Assembly (NCBI GenBank): GCA_963932955.1
Contig: CAWVRK010000004.1
Coordinates: 47,872 to 111,871 of the forward strand
Direction: 5' to 3'
Source: Flavicella sp963932955
GTDB lineage: Bacteria; Bacteroidota; Bacteroidia; Flavobacteriales; Flavobacteriaceae
DNA: 64,000 bases
Shown here: piece by piece, positions 8,965 to 17,544 of the stretch
Position numbering within the stretch: position 1 is the stretch's first letter
Layout of the letters: every line of letters begins with the position of its first letter
Translations under genes and position numbers: made by a program
Notes under the pieces: generated by a model
Databases searched by the model: none
Told to the model about the DNA's origin: nothing
Seen by the model: the letters and a program-made list of their open reading frames with translations, nothing else

Positions 8965-9873
8965 TTATATAATTCCGTAATAAAGACTTTTGATAATTCC
9001 ATCAGAAAGCCCAATTTTAGGAACGTAAATTTTCTTTGATTTTGACCATTTCATGGCAGAGATGTAGATTTTTGCTGCTGGAATGATCACGTCAGCACGG
9101 TCTTGATTTAATCCCAATTCGGAAATGCGCTCTTCATAGGTCATCTTTTTTAAAAATTGGTAGTGGGCATTCATGTAAATATAAGAAAGAGGTTTGTCAG
9201 GGCGTTGGCCAGACATCTTAAATATTTTGTTGATGTTACCTCCAGAGCCAATCAAGGCCATTTTTTTAAGTCCTTTGGTGTGTACCGAGATCCAATTTTT
9301 TATTTCTTTCCAAATGATTTTGTTTTTGCTGTTTTTGTTCAACAATCGTACGGTGCCAATTTTAAAAGATTTGGAACAGAGCAATTTTCCTTTTGAAAAG
9401 ACTGTAAATTCAGTACTGCCGCCACCAACATCAACATACAAATAGGATTTTTTTCCATCAATCAACTCTGATAAATCTGTAGATGCAATGATTTCAGCTT
9501 CTTTTTTGCCGTTGATTACTTCGATGCTTATTTCGGTTTCTTTTTCAATTTCAGCAATCAATTCTTTTCCGTTTGAGGCATCTCTCATGGCAGAAGTGGC
9601 GCAGGCCTTGTACTTTTCTACGCCGTGCACCTGCATCAATAATTGAAAAGCTTTCATAGCAGCGATCATCCGGTTTTTATTTGCTTCAGAAATACTTCCT
9701 CCATGAAAAACATCGGCTCCCAATCGAATAGGTACACGGATCAATTCTGACTTTTTAAAGGTAGGTTCTTCTTCTTTTTTTAAAATGATATTGGAGATCA
9801 ACAGCCTAACGGCATTGGAACCGATGTCAATAGCCGCGTATTTTTTAATTTCGATCAAAGCGCTTGGTTTCAA
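8965..9873 (-). CDS. Exopolyphosphatase/guanosine pentaphosphatase, Ppx/GppA family
   Basis: Member of the ASKHA ATPase fold that removes phosphate from polyphosphate ends or hydrolyses pppGpp. Motifs: YAAIDIGSNAVRLLI at residue 12, ACATSAMRDASNG near 90, YVDVGGGSTEFTVF near 145 and ALIGSGGNINKIFKM near 205. At 302 residues it has only the two-domain core and lacks the C-terminal HD extension of E. coli GppA, as usual in Bacteroidota. Its ATG overlaps the sixA stop (ATGA), so the two are translationally coupled. No ppk gene is adjacent. Confidence 0.93.
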   Translation of the reverse strand: MKPSALIEIKKYAAIDIGSNAVRLLISNIILKKEEEPTFKKSELIRVPIRLGADVFHGGSISEANKNRMIAAMKAFQLLMQVHGVEKYKACATSAMRDASNGKELIAEIEKETEISIEVINGKKEAEIIASTDLSELIDGKKSYLYVDVGGGSTEFTVFSKGKLLCSKSFKIGTVRLLNKNSKNKIIWKEIKNWISVHTKGLKKMALIGSGGNINKIFKMSGQRPDKPLSYIYMNAHYQFLKKMTYEERISELGLNQDRADVIIPAAKIYISAMKWSKSKKIYVPKIGLSDGIIKSLYYGII

Positions 9874-10364
9874 CGTTTTTTAAGGTTCTTGGGGAATTTT
9901 TTTAGAACAGTCTTTCCTTTTTTGATGCTTTTCCAATGGTTGTTTTCAAATTGAATAGCAATCACACCACAGGTAGGGACGTGGGGGATGAGCTGGTTTC
10001 CAAATTTGTTGACAAAATCATTGATGCCATGGTCGTGGCTAAAAATGATGGCAGAGTCAAATTCGTCATCGAGAGCCTTGATGGTTTTCACCAAGTAGCC
10101 GTCACTAAAATTATAAAGTGATTTTTTGATTTGCAAATTGGACAGAGGGAACCCAAAAACGTTCGAGAAAATTACGGCTGTGGATAGTGCACGTGTGGCA
10201 CTGCTGGTGATAAAAACAGCGGGTTTTTCAATTTTTTCTTTCAGAGCAGCTGCCACAAGGTAAGAATCGCGTATTCCTCTTTTTTTTAGGGGTCTGTCGA
10301 TGTCTTCAATTCCTTTGTATTCCCAAGAGGATTTGGCATGCCGAACAATATAAACTGTTTTCAT
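9870..10364 (-). CDS. SixA-like histidine phosphatase
   Basis: Histidine phosphatase superfamily protein of 164 residues. The phosphohistidine site RHAKSS is at residues 8-13, with the second Arg in TSSATRALSTA and the second His in IFSHDHGIND. In E. coli SixA dephosphorylates phosphohistidine on PTS-type proteins; here the substrate is unknown. It is the first gene of an apparent sixA-ppx-cyclophilin operon. Confidence 0.88.
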   Translation of the reverse strand: MKTVYIVRHAKSSWEYKGIEDIDRPLKKRGIRDSYLVAAALKEKIEKPAVFITSSATRALSTAVIFSNVFGFPLSNLQIKKSLYNFSDGYLVKTIKALDDEFDSAIIFSHDHGINDFVNKFGNQLIPHVPTCGVIAIQFENNHWKSIKKGKTVLKKFPKNLKKR

Positions 10365-10383
10365 CTATATGAATTGGATGAAT

Positions 10384-10391
10384 CAAATATA
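10384..10391 (-). promoter_or_regulatory. -7 box upstream of the sixA-like gene
   Basis: TATATTTG on the minus strand, 19 bases before the ATG at 10364. The -33 region has no TTG at the normal spacing. Confidence 0.5.
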
Positions 10392-10443
10392 CTAAAATTG
10401 TTCAATTGATACGGGAAAGCAAGATAAATTTTAAACTAATAAA

Positions 10444-11091
10444 TCATGGGGCCAATCTGTCAATTTTCCAGCTGTAATCTTTTTGGACTGTATAGCGAAT
10501 TCGATCGTGCATGCGGTTGGCTCTTCCTTGCCAAAATTCGATTGACATCGGTTTCACGAGATAACCACCCCAGTGTTTTGGTCGAGGAATCTCTTGGTTT
10601 TGATACCTTTTTTCTAAGGTCTTTAATTGCAGTTCCAATGCCTCTCTGTTAGGAACAATTTCGCTTTGTGGTGATGCCCAAGCTCCAAGTTTGCTGCCAT
10701 CAGGTCGTGATTCAAAATAGCCATCAGACAGGTTTTTAGCAATTTTTTCTGCCTTTCCTTTGATGATGATTTGTTGTTCTGAATTTTGCCAAAAAAAAGA
10801 CAGGCACACTTCTGGATGTGCTGCGATTGCTTTTCCTTTTTCACTCAAATAATTGGTGTAAAAAACAAACCCTTCCCAAGTAAACTTCTTGAGCAAAACC
10901 ACCCTGCTTTTTGGAAATCCATCCGTTCCAATGGTGGAAAGGGTCATGGCATTGGGCTCGTCAACACTTTGTGAAGCTTCAATTTCATAAAACCATTGTT
11001 GAAACAATTCAATCGGATTTTGGGGTACTTTAGTCTTGAGGAGTTCCTTTTTTAAGTAGGATTTTCTGTAGTTGCTAAGGTCTTTTTCCAT
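10444..11091 (-). CDS. pdxH: Pyridoxamine/pyridoxine 5'-phosphate oxidase
   Basis: FMN enzyme that oxidises pyridoxamine or pyridoxine 5'-phosphate to pyridoxal 5'-phosphate, the last step of vitamin B6 synthesis and salvage. The 215-residue length is normal. Motifs: PNAMTLSTIGTDGFPKSRVVLLK (FMN binding) near 50, GFVFYTNYLSEKGKA near 75, ESRPDGSKLGAWASPQSE near 130, and the C-terminal signature EFWQGRANRMHDRIRY. It is a single gene separated by about 80 bases from sixA. Confidence 0.95.
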   Translation of the reverse strand: MEKDLSNYRKSYLKKELLKTKVPQNPIELFQQWFYEIEASQSVDEPNAMTLSTIGTDGFPKSRVVLLKKFTWEGFVFYTNYLSEKGKAIAAHPEVCLSFFWQNSEQQIIIKGKAEKIAKNLSDGYFESRPDGSKLGAWASPQSEIVPNREALELQLKTLEKRYQNQEIPRPKHWGGYLVKPMSIEFWQGRANRMHDRIRYTVQKDYSWKIDRLAP

Positions 11092-11158
11092 AACTGTAAA
11101 AATAAGAAATTTTTAGACTGAAAGCGGTCGATTCCATGCTTAGTTTTTCATGGTTTTC

Positions 11159-12625
11159 TCAATCGGAGATTTTCTTTTTTATCAGGTACAAACCGGCAAA
11201 AGCCACCAGCCCATTTGCGATGAGAAGTTCGTATCCAAAAACATACCCGTTGAACCAATCCATTGAGTAATTGTCCAACACACTTGTCAATGCAACTGAA
11301 ACAACGGCAATCAGAGGGACCAAAGCCTCTTTGAGCTGGTGTTTGGTGAAAATTCCGAATGCAAAAAGTCCTAACAGGGGGCCATAGGTATAAGAAGCAA
11401 CTTTCAGCAAACTGCTAATCACATTGTCGCGAAGCACGTGTTTGAAGAGTATAATGACCAATACCAACAACAACGAAACGCCGATGTGTACCCTTTTTCG
11501 AATGCGTTTTTGAGCTGCTTTCGATTTGGTAGATAGGGATAAAAAATCAAAGCAAACAGATGTTGTCAAGGAAGTCAAAGCACTGTCTGCACTGGAATAA
11601 GCTGCTGCCATCAAGCCTAAAATAAAAAGCAATGCAATTGGGGTGCCTAGGCCTCCATTCAAGGCGATTTCAGGAAATAAGAGGTCCGTCTTTACCGTGC
11701 CGTTTATTTGAGGAACTGAAATTCCGTTTTGTTCAGCATAGACATACAACAGCGCTCCTAAAGACAAAAACAGAAAATTGACTAAAATCAAAACAAATCC
11801 CAAGGAAAGGATGTTCCATTGAGCCTCTTTGGTGTTTTTACAGGTCAGGTTTTTCTGCATCATGTCCTGATCCAAGCCTGTCATCGCAATTGCTATAAAC
11901 ACCCCTCCCAAAAATGATTTTATAAAGTGTTTTTTGTCATTGAAATCCTCCGCGAAAAATATTTTCGCTCGGTTTTGAAATGCTTCGGACTGATAGGATT
12001 CCCAGACGGATAGCCCTAGTTTGTCAGTGATAACCGCAATTGCTGCAAAGACGGCAAACAACATAAAAAGGGTTTGCAGTGCATCTGTCCAAACGATGGT
12101 TTTGATGCCTCCTTTGTAGGTGTACATCCAAATCAGGAGAATGGATCCAACTGCGGTGAGCTCAAAAGGGATTTTCCAAGTGTCAAAAATAAAATATTGC
12201 AATACAGAAGTCACCAAAAACAAGCGAAAAGCCGCCCCCAATATACGTGAAAGTAAGAAGAAAAATGCGCCTGTTTTATGACTGACGATCCCAAATCGCT
12301 GCAGTAAGTATTCGTATATGGAAGTGATGTTCGATCGGTAATAGATGGGCAGCAATAGGAAGGCAATTACGACATATCCCAAAAAATACCCCAATACAAT
12401 TTGAAGGTAGCTGAATTGACTTCCTTCTACCCAGCCGGGAACGGAGATAAAAGTAACCCCCGAAAGCGAAGCCCCAATCATTCCAAATGCCACGAGGTAC
12501 CACGGGGATTTTTTGTCCGCTTTGAAAAAGGTTGCATTGCTGTCGCTTTTACCCGTTGCATGAGAAATAAAGAACAAAAGTCCAAAATATATTGCGATGA
12601 CCAAAACAATTTGGAAGGTATTCAT
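11159..12625 (-). CDS. Sodium:solute symporter (SSS family)
   Basis: Inner-membrane transporter of 488 residues with about 13 hydrophobic segments, of the family that includes PutP and sodium/glucose symporters. Family features include the SLSGVTFISVPGW segment near 55, TYKGGIKTIVWTDALQTLFM near 170, GLDQDMMQKNLTCKN near 250 and LMAAAYSSADSALTSLTTSV near 345, whose serines and threonines form the Na2 site in the family. The substrate cannot be predicted. Start at ATG 12625 (MNTFQIVLV) is preferred to 12652, which lies upstream of the -7 box. Confidence 0.9.
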   Translation of the reverse strand: MNTFQIVLVIAIYFGLLFFISHATGKSDSNATFFKADKKSPWYLVAFGMIGASLSGVTFISVPGWVEGSQFSYLQIVLGYFLGYVVIAFLLLPIYYRSNITSIYEYLLQRFGIVSHKTGAFFFLLSRILGAAFRLFLVTSVLQYFIFDTWKIPFELTAVGSILLIWMYTYKGGIKTIVWTDALQTLFMLFAVFAAIAVITDKLGLSVWESYQSEAFQNRAKIFFAEDFNDKKHFIKSFLGGVFIAIAMTGLDQDMMQKNLTCKNTKEAQWNILSLGFVLILVNFLFLSLGALLYVYAEQNGISVPQINGTVKTDLLFPEIALNGGLGTPIALLFILGLMAAAYSSADSALTSLTTSVCFDFLSLSTKSKAAQKRIRKRVHIGVSLLLVLVIILFKHVLRDNVISSLLKVASYTYGPLLGLFAFGIFTKHQLKEALVPLIAVVSVALTSVLDNYSMDWFNGYVFGYELLIANGLVAFAGLYLIKKKISD

Positions 12626-12631
12626 GACGTT

Positions 12632-12639
12632 CAAATTTA
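12632..12639 (-). promoter_or_regulatory. -7 box of the symporter gene, 6 bases before its ATG
   Basis: TAAATTTG on the minus strand, separated by six bases from the ATG at 12625, so a leaderless transcript is predicted. This box and that of divergent recR both sit next to their start codons. Confidence 0.5.
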
Positions 12640-12733
12640 GAGGGCTTCCCACAAAGAATTAAAAGAAAACTATTGCGACAGTCACAAAGAAACAAATAAT
12701 CAAATTAACGGCTAAACGTTTTCTACAAAAGAT

Positions 12734-12741
12734 TATATTTG
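12734..12741 (+). promoter_or_regulatory. -7 box of recR, 4 bases before its ATG
   Basis: TATATTTG followed by TGAA and the ATG at 12746; leaderless transcript predicted. No clear TTG at -33. Confidence 0.5.
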
Positions 12742-12745
12742 TGAA

Positions 12746-13366
12746 ATGAATTTTTCTTCCAGACTTTTAGAAAATGCGGTGAATGAAGTGGCTCAATTGC
12801 CTGGCATAGGAAAGCGAACAGCTTTGCGTTTGGTGTTGCATTTGTTAAAGCAACCCAAGACCCATACCCAACATTTGACCAATGCTTTAGAAAATTTGGT
12901 AACAGAAGTAAAACTGTGTAAAAGTTGTCATAACATTTCAGACGTAGCGATTTGTGACATCTGTTCCAACACAAGAAGAAACCCAGAAATTGTCTGTGTC
13001 GTTGAAGACATTCGCGATGTGATGGCCATTGAAAATACAGCTCAATTCAAAGGGTTGTACCATGTTTTAGGGGGTAAAATATCGCCTATGGAAGGAGTAG
13101 GGCCCCACAATTTGACCATTGAAAGTTTGGTGAAAAGAGTGCAAGAAGGCACTGTCAAGGAATTGATTTTAGCGATGAGCTCGACCATGGAAGGGGATAC
13201 TACTAATTTTTACATCTACAAACAGTTGGGGAAGTTTGAAGTCAATATATCCACAATTGCTAGAGGTATTTCTGTGGGTGATGAATTGCAATATACAGAC
13301 GAGGTGACCTTGGGACGAAGTATCGCCAATCGTGTGCCTTTTGAAAAATCTATAAGAACCGAATGA
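12746..13366 (+). CDS. recR: Recombination protein RecR
   Basis: Works with RecO (and RecF) to load RecA on gapped DNA. The 206 residues have a helix-hairpin-helix (VAQLPGIGKRTALRLVLHLL, residues 12-31), a zinc finger CKSCHNISDVAICDIC near 57-72 with four cysteines, and a Toprim domain with VCVVEDIRDVMAIE, YHVLGGKISPMEGVGP and ILAMSSTMEGDTT. Length is normal. Its TGA overlaps the ATG of the next gene (ATGA), indicating coupled translation with the glycosyltransferase, an order frequent in flavobacteria. Confidence 0.95.
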   Translation: MNFSSRLLENAVNEVAQLPGIGKRTALRLVLHLLKQPKTHTQHLTNALENLVTEVKLCKSCHNISDVAICDICSNTRRNPEIVCVVEDIRDVMAIENTAQFKGLYHVLGGKISPMEGVGPHNLTIESLVKRVQEGTVKELILAMSSTMEGDTTNFYIYKQLGKFEVNISTIARGISVGDELQYTDEVTLGRSIANRVPFEKSIRTE

Positions 13367-14526
13367 AGCTCTCAATTGTCATTGTCAATTACAACGTTCG
13401 CTTTTTCTTAGAACTCTGTTTGCTCAGTGTTCAAAAAGCGTGTGAAGGGATTTCTGCGGAAATTATTGTCGTCGACAATTGTTCATCAGACGATAGTTGC
13501 CGCATGGTGCGCAACCTATTTCCAGATGTTCACCTGCTTGAAAACAAAGACAATGTAGGTTTTTCGATTGCCAACAACCAAGGAGTTTCAATGGCCAAAG
13601 GAGCGTATGTGTTGGTGTTGAATCCAGACACTGTAGTCAAGGAGTTTACCTTTTCAGACATCCTAGATTTTGCTGACAAACAACAAAACTTTGGAGCTTT
13701 GGGGGTGCAATTGATCGACGGAACTGGTGCTTTTTTACCCGAGAGTAAAAGAGGTATTCCAACAATCAAGGCTTCTTTGTCCAAGATCATAGGAACCAAT
13801 TCGGCTTCAGGGACTTATTATGCCAACCATTTGGAGCGAGACGAAACGGGCCCTGTCGAAATTCTCGTGGGTGCTTTTATGTTGATAAAAACAGCGGTCT
13901 ATCGTTCTGTTGGGGGGTTTGATGAAGATTACTTTATGTACGGTGAAGACATCGATTTGAGTTACAAAATCCTAAAATCCGGTCGCCAAAATTATTATTT
14001 GGGATCTGCTTCTGTAATTCATTTTAAAGGGGAGAGCACGCGGAAGGATGTACGTTACCTAAAGCACTTTCACAAGGCTATGCGGATTTTTTACAAAAAG
14101 CACTTTCAAAAAAACTTTCTTTACAACCTCTTTGCAAATCTTGGAATCCAACTCTGGTTTCTATTGAAATACGTACAACTTTCCGATCCAAAAATTATTT
14201 TAAACGAACGGCAAAACGTTCTCTATATTGGGGATAAAAAAATCAGCATTGACAAACAAATGGCTCGAAAGCTAAAATTTGTAAAATTCAGCTCTTTCAA
14301 ACAACTCGAAAAACACATTCTCAAAAATGATGTGCAAGAAGTCTGGTTTGATGAAGCGTATCTCTCGTATGATAAAATCATTGATCTTATTGGAATTTTA
14401 CACAATAAAAATTTGATTTTTAAAATTCATTCCAATGGAACGAATTATGTGATTGGGAGCAATTCTAGTGATGGCAGAGGAGAAATCATTGGACTGACTG
14501 CGTCTCAAGCAGAAGCCGCAGTCTGA
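13363..14526 (+). CDS. Family 2 glycosyltransferase
   Basis: Transfers a sugar from a nucleotide donor; the acceptor is unknown. The 387-residue protein starts MKLSIVIVNYNV, followed by EIIVVDNCSSDDS, DNVGFSIANNQG and the NPDT motif (Asp89) that stands for the metal-binding DxD. The acceptor-side segment GGFDEDYFMYGEDIDLSYKILKSG is at about 185-210, as in rhamnosyltransferase-like GT2 proteins. One hydrophobic stretch near 250-270 may touch the membrane. The last 100 residues (from YIGDKKISID) are an additional alpha/beta region that I cannot name. It overlaps recR by four bases and converges with hemJ. Confidence 0.88.
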   Translation: MKLSIVIVNYNVRFFLELCLLSVQKACEGISAEIIVVDNCSSDDSCRMVRNLFPDVHLLENKDNVGFSIANNQGVSMAKGAYVLVLNPDTVVKEFTFSDILDFADKQQNFGALGVQLIDGTGAFLPESKRGIPTIKASLSKIIGTNSASGTYYANHLERDETGPVEILVGAFMLIKTAVYRSVGGFDEDYFMYGEDIDLSYKILKSGRQNYYLGSASVIHFKGESTRKDVRYLKHFHKAMRIFYKKHFQKNFLYNLFANLGIQLWFLLKYVQLSDPKIILNERQNVLYIGDKKISIDKQMARKLKFVKFSSFKQLEKHILKNDVQEVWFDEAYLSYDKIIDLIGILHNKNLIFKIHSNGTNYVIGSNSSDGRGEIIGLTASQAEAAV

Positions 14527-14533
14527 ACTTCTT

Positions 14534-15094
14534 TTAGTTCTCTGTGCGATCCCAGCTTTTTTTAGCCCTTCTTTTTTTGTAAAATTTCACAAAACCCATC
14601 AGCAAGAGTCCAAAGACTAAGATGCCTAGAACTCCCCATATCCAATTGATGGAATTTTTCAATTCTACCAAAAACACCACTGCAAATAAAATGACTGTTG
14701 CCACCTCATTCCAAAGTCGCAATTTGGCCGCACTGTATTTGATGACATCGTTTTGAAGTTGTCGATAAATGTTTTGACAACCCCATTGGTACCCGTACAA
14801 AAGGAACACAAAAGATAATTTAACCCACATCCATGGTGCGGTCAAAAAACCAGGAAGTAAATAAAGCATCCAAAAAGCAAAAAAACTAGCTAGAATTGCC
14901 GAAGGCCATGTGATGATATACCACAAGCGTTTGCTCATCACTTTGTATTGGGCTTGTAAGATGCCACGTGCAGGCTCTTGTTTTTTGTCGGCTTCTACAT
15001 GGTAGATAAACAAGCGTACAATGTAAAACAAACCTGCAAACCAGGTGATGACAAATATGATATGAAGAGATTTGATGTAGGAAAGGTATGCCAT
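14534..15094 (-). CDS. hemJ: Protoporphyrinogen IX oxidase HemJ (CopD-like)
   Basis: Membrane enzyme that oxidises protoporphyrinogen IX in haem synthesis. With the start at ATG 15094 (MAYLSYIKSLHIIF) the protein is 186 residues, the normal HemJ size. Four to five hydrophobic segments are seen. The conserved His lies in SLHIIFVITWFAGLFYIVRLF, the following His in IYHVEA, and the conserved Lys in WVKLSFVFLLYGYQ. The longer frame from 15142 adds a non-homologous head. The CopD family is related, but length and motifs favour HemJ. Confidence 0.87.
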   Translation of the reverse strand: MAYLSYIKSLHIIFVITWFAGLFYIVRLFIYHVEADKKQEPARGILQAQYKVMSKRLWYIITWPSAILASFFAFWMLYLLPGFLTAPWMWVKLSFVFLLYGYQWGCQNIYRQLQNDVIKYSAAKLRLWNEVATVILFAVVFLVELKNSINWIWGVLGILVFGLLLMGFVKFYKKRRAKKSWDRTEN

Positions 15095-15245
15095 GCGATA
15101 AATTTTAAGAAAAGAACCAATGGGCCCTTGCAAAGCTATCAAAATAATCTTGATATTATTACCCTCTTCTATGGAATTCTTGAGAACAGCATTTCAAAGG
15201 CGAATCTTTTAAAGTAGAAACCTTTTCGGCCACCTCAGTTTGTTT

Positions 15246-15253
15246 TATATTTG
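15246..15253 (+). promoter_or_regulatory. -7 box of tgt, 6 bases before its ATG
   Basis: TATATTTG, then six bases to the ATG at 15260; another predicted leaderless or near-leaderless transcript. It probably drives tgt-lptG. Confidence 0.5.
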
Positions 15254-15259
15254 TAACCT

Positions 15260-16390
15260 ATGAAGTTTGAAATAAAATCCAAAGATCCATTGAGCAAAGC
15301 CAGAGCAGCTGTCATGACAACAGAGCATGGGCTTATAGAAACTCCAATTTTTATGCCTGTTGGAACCATGGGCACAGTGAAAGGAGTTCATCAAAAAGAC
15401 TTGAAAGAGGAAATCAACCCCGACATCATTCTCGGAAACACCTACCATTTGTATTTGCGCCCCAAAACACCCATCCTCGAAAAAGCAGGAGGCTTGCATA
15501 AATTCATGAATTGGGACCGTCCAATTTTAACAGATAGTGGCGGATACCAAGTCTACTCCTTATCGGGTAGAAGAAAGATCAAAGAAGCTGGGGTGGATTT
15601 TAAAAGCCATATTGACGGTTCTACACACTTTTTTTCACCGGAAAAGGTGATGGAAATTCAGCGCACCATCGGAGCAGACATCATCATGGCATTTGACGAA
15701 TGTACACCTTATCCCTGTGATTTCAATTACGCAAGAAAATCCATGCACATGACCCATCGTTGGTTGAAACGTTGCATGAGCCATTTGGAAAAACTCCCCT
15801 ACAAATACGGTTACAGTCAAACATTTTTTCCTATTGTCCAAGGAAGTACCTATAAAGATTTGAGAAAGCAATCTGCAGAATTTATTGCAAGTGTAGGTGC
15901 TGATGGCAATGCCATTGGAGGTTTGTCTGTTGGAGAGCCTGCTGAGGAAATGTACGCCATGACCGATGTGGTTTGCAGTGTTTTGCCGGAAGACAAACCC
16001 CGTTATTTGATGGGGGTTGGTACGCCGATCAATATTTTGGAAAACATTGCTTTGGGCGTGGACATGTTTGATTGTGTCATGCCGACACGAAATGCTCGAA
16101 ATGGAATGCTCTTTACGGCTTTTGGCAGCATCAACATCAAAAACAAAAAGTGGGAAGATGATTTTTCGCCAATCGACGAAATGGGCATTACTTATGTAGA
16201 TACCTTCTATTCAAAAGCCTATTTGAAACACTTGTTTGCAGCCAACGAAATGTTGGGCAAACAAATTGCAACCATCCACAATTTAGGATTCTATCTGTGG
16301 TTGACACGGGAAGCTAGAAAACAGATTATTGCCGGTGATTTTGCAGCTTGGAAAAACAAAATGGTCAAACAAATGAACAACCGCTTGTAA
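15260..16390 (+). CDS. tgt: tRNA-guanine transglycosylase
   Basis: Exchanges guanine-34 of Asp, Asn, His and Tyr tRNAs for preQ1 in queuosine synthesis. The 376 residues have the family features: FMPVGTMGTVKGV near 36, LGNTYHLYLRP, the nucleophile/general acid region TDSGGYQVYSLS near 93, DECTPYP near 150 and the base-recognition loop GGLSVGEPAEEM near 220. The zinc site, which in the family is a CxCxxC plus His, is not present in that form at the C-terminus (the segment reads AAFGSINIKNKKWEDDFSPID); the family's shorter Bacteroidota forms share this. The stop lies two bases before the lptG start codon. Confidence 0.93.
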   Translation: MKFEIKSKDPLSKARAAVMTTEHGLIETPIFMPVGTMGTVKGVHQKDLKEEINPDIILGNTYHLYLRPKTPILEKAGGLHKFMNWDRPILTDSGGYQVYSLSGRRKIKEAGVDFKSHIDGSTHFFSPEKVMEIQRTIGADIIMAFDECTPYPCDFNYARKSMHMTHRWLKRCMSHLEKLPYKYGYSQTFFPIVQGSTYKDLRKQSAEFIASVGADGNAIGGLSVGEPAEEMYAMTDVVCSVLPEDKPRYLMGVGTPINILENIALGVDMFDCVMPTRNARNGMLFTAFGSINIKNKKWEDDFSPIDEMGITYVDTFYSKAYLKHLFAANEMLGKQIATIHNLGFYLWLTREARKQIIAGDFAAWKNKMVKQMNNRL

Positions 16391-16392
16391 AT

Positions 16393-17481
16393 TTGAGAAT
16401 CTTAGACAAATACATATTAAAAAAGTACCTGGGTTCGTTTCTCTTTACCTTGTTTATCTTGATTCCGATCGCCATCGCCATTGATGTTGCGGAAAAAATA
16501 GACAAGTTTTTGAGACATACAAACTTGTCTTTTGAAGAGATTGTAGAAGATTATTATGCCAACTTTATCATTTACTATGTCAATACTTTTATGCCTTTGG
16601 CGTTGTTTATTGCAGTTATTTTTTTTACGTCCAAACTCTCCAACAATACAGAAATCATCGCCATCAATGCTGCGCGTATATCCTTTACTCGCTTTTTAAA
16701 ACCCTACATGATCGGAGCGACAATCGTTGCTATTTTAGCCCTTTTGATGAATCATTTTGTGGTTCCGGCAGGAAACAAAACACTCACAAAATTTGAAAAC
16801 AAATACCTGAAGAGCAACCGCAACAAGGGAACCAGCTATGTCAAAGAGTTCAACATGAAGTTGGGAGAAGGTAGGTATGTTTTTATTCAAAACTTTGGAT
16901 TGAGAACACACCGAGGCTACGATTTTTCTTACGAAGAATATGAGGGTCTTAAATTGAAGTACCGTTTGACCGCAGACAATATCAATTGGAACAAAAGAGA
17001 CAGTACTTTTTCATTGACAAACTTTAAAAAAAGGTGGGTGTTCAACGACAAAGATCGCATAAACGTTGGTTCAAAAATGGACACTGTTTTTGATTTTTCG
17101 CCCAGCGACTTGTTGTATGTTGATTATCTGGCCAAAGAAATGCCTTCTACGGAATTGAAAAAATTCATCGACATCTCCGAACAGCGAGGTGTTAAAAACT
17201 TGAATGCGTATTACGTGGAATTGTACAAGCGAACAACCTTGCCGCTTTCTTCCTATATCTTAACACTGATTGCAGTTTGCTTGGCCTTTCGCAAACGTCG
17301 AGGCGGTACAGGAGTGAACATGGCTGTCGGAATAGGCCTTATGTTTCTGTACGTATTCTTTATGAAAGTTTCAGAAGTATTAGGTGCAGTTGCAGGAAGC
17401 AATACCATTTTATTTATATGGATGCCCAATGCACTCTTTGGTACTTTGGCTCTCGCTTTGTATTTAAAGTCAAAAAAGTAA
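16393..17481 (+). CDS. LptF/LptG-family lipopolysaccharide export permease
   Basis: Inner-membrane subunit of the LPS transporter Lpt (YjgP/YjgQ family). The 362-residue protein has two hydrophobic helices at the start (FTLFILIPIAIAIDVAEKID), further helices near 60-80 and 100-120, a periplasmic beta region of about 150 residues, and three C-terminal helices including LPLSSYILTLIAVCLAFRKRRGG. The family's N-terminus normally begins right at 'hILDKYILKKYL', so I place the start at TTG 16393, two bases after the tgt stop. An in-frame ATG at 16348 inside tgt is the alternative and would add 15 hydrophilic residues. Confidence 0.88.
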   Translation: MRILDKYILKKYLGSFLFTLFILIPIAIAIDVAEKIDKFLRHTNLSFEEIVEDYYANFIIYYVNTFMPLALFIAVIFFTSKLSNNTEIIAINAARISFTRFLKPYMIGATIVAILALLMNHFVVPAGNKTLTKFENKYLKSNRNKGTSYVKEFNMKLGEGRYVFIQNFGLRTHRGYDFSYEEYEGLKLKYRLTADNINWNKRDSTFSLTNFKKRWVFNDKDRINVGSKMDTVFDFSPSDLLYVDYLAKEMPSTELKKFIDISEQRGVKNLNAYYVELYKRTTLPLSSYILTLIAVCLAFRKRRGGTGVNMAVGIGLMFLYVFFMKVSEVLGAVAGSNTILFIWMPNALFGTLALALYLKSKK

Positions 17482-17490
17482 AAGAATTGA

Positions 17491-17520
17491 TTTGATACTT
17501 TCCTGAAGTTAGTATCTTTG
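17491..17520 (+). promoter_or_regulatory. Promoter of accA
   Basis: TTTG (17491-17494), 18 bases, TATCTTTG (17513-17520). Start codon of accA is 24 bases further. Confidence 0.75.
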
Positions 17521-17544
17521 CCAAGCAATTATTAGAACAAACCT

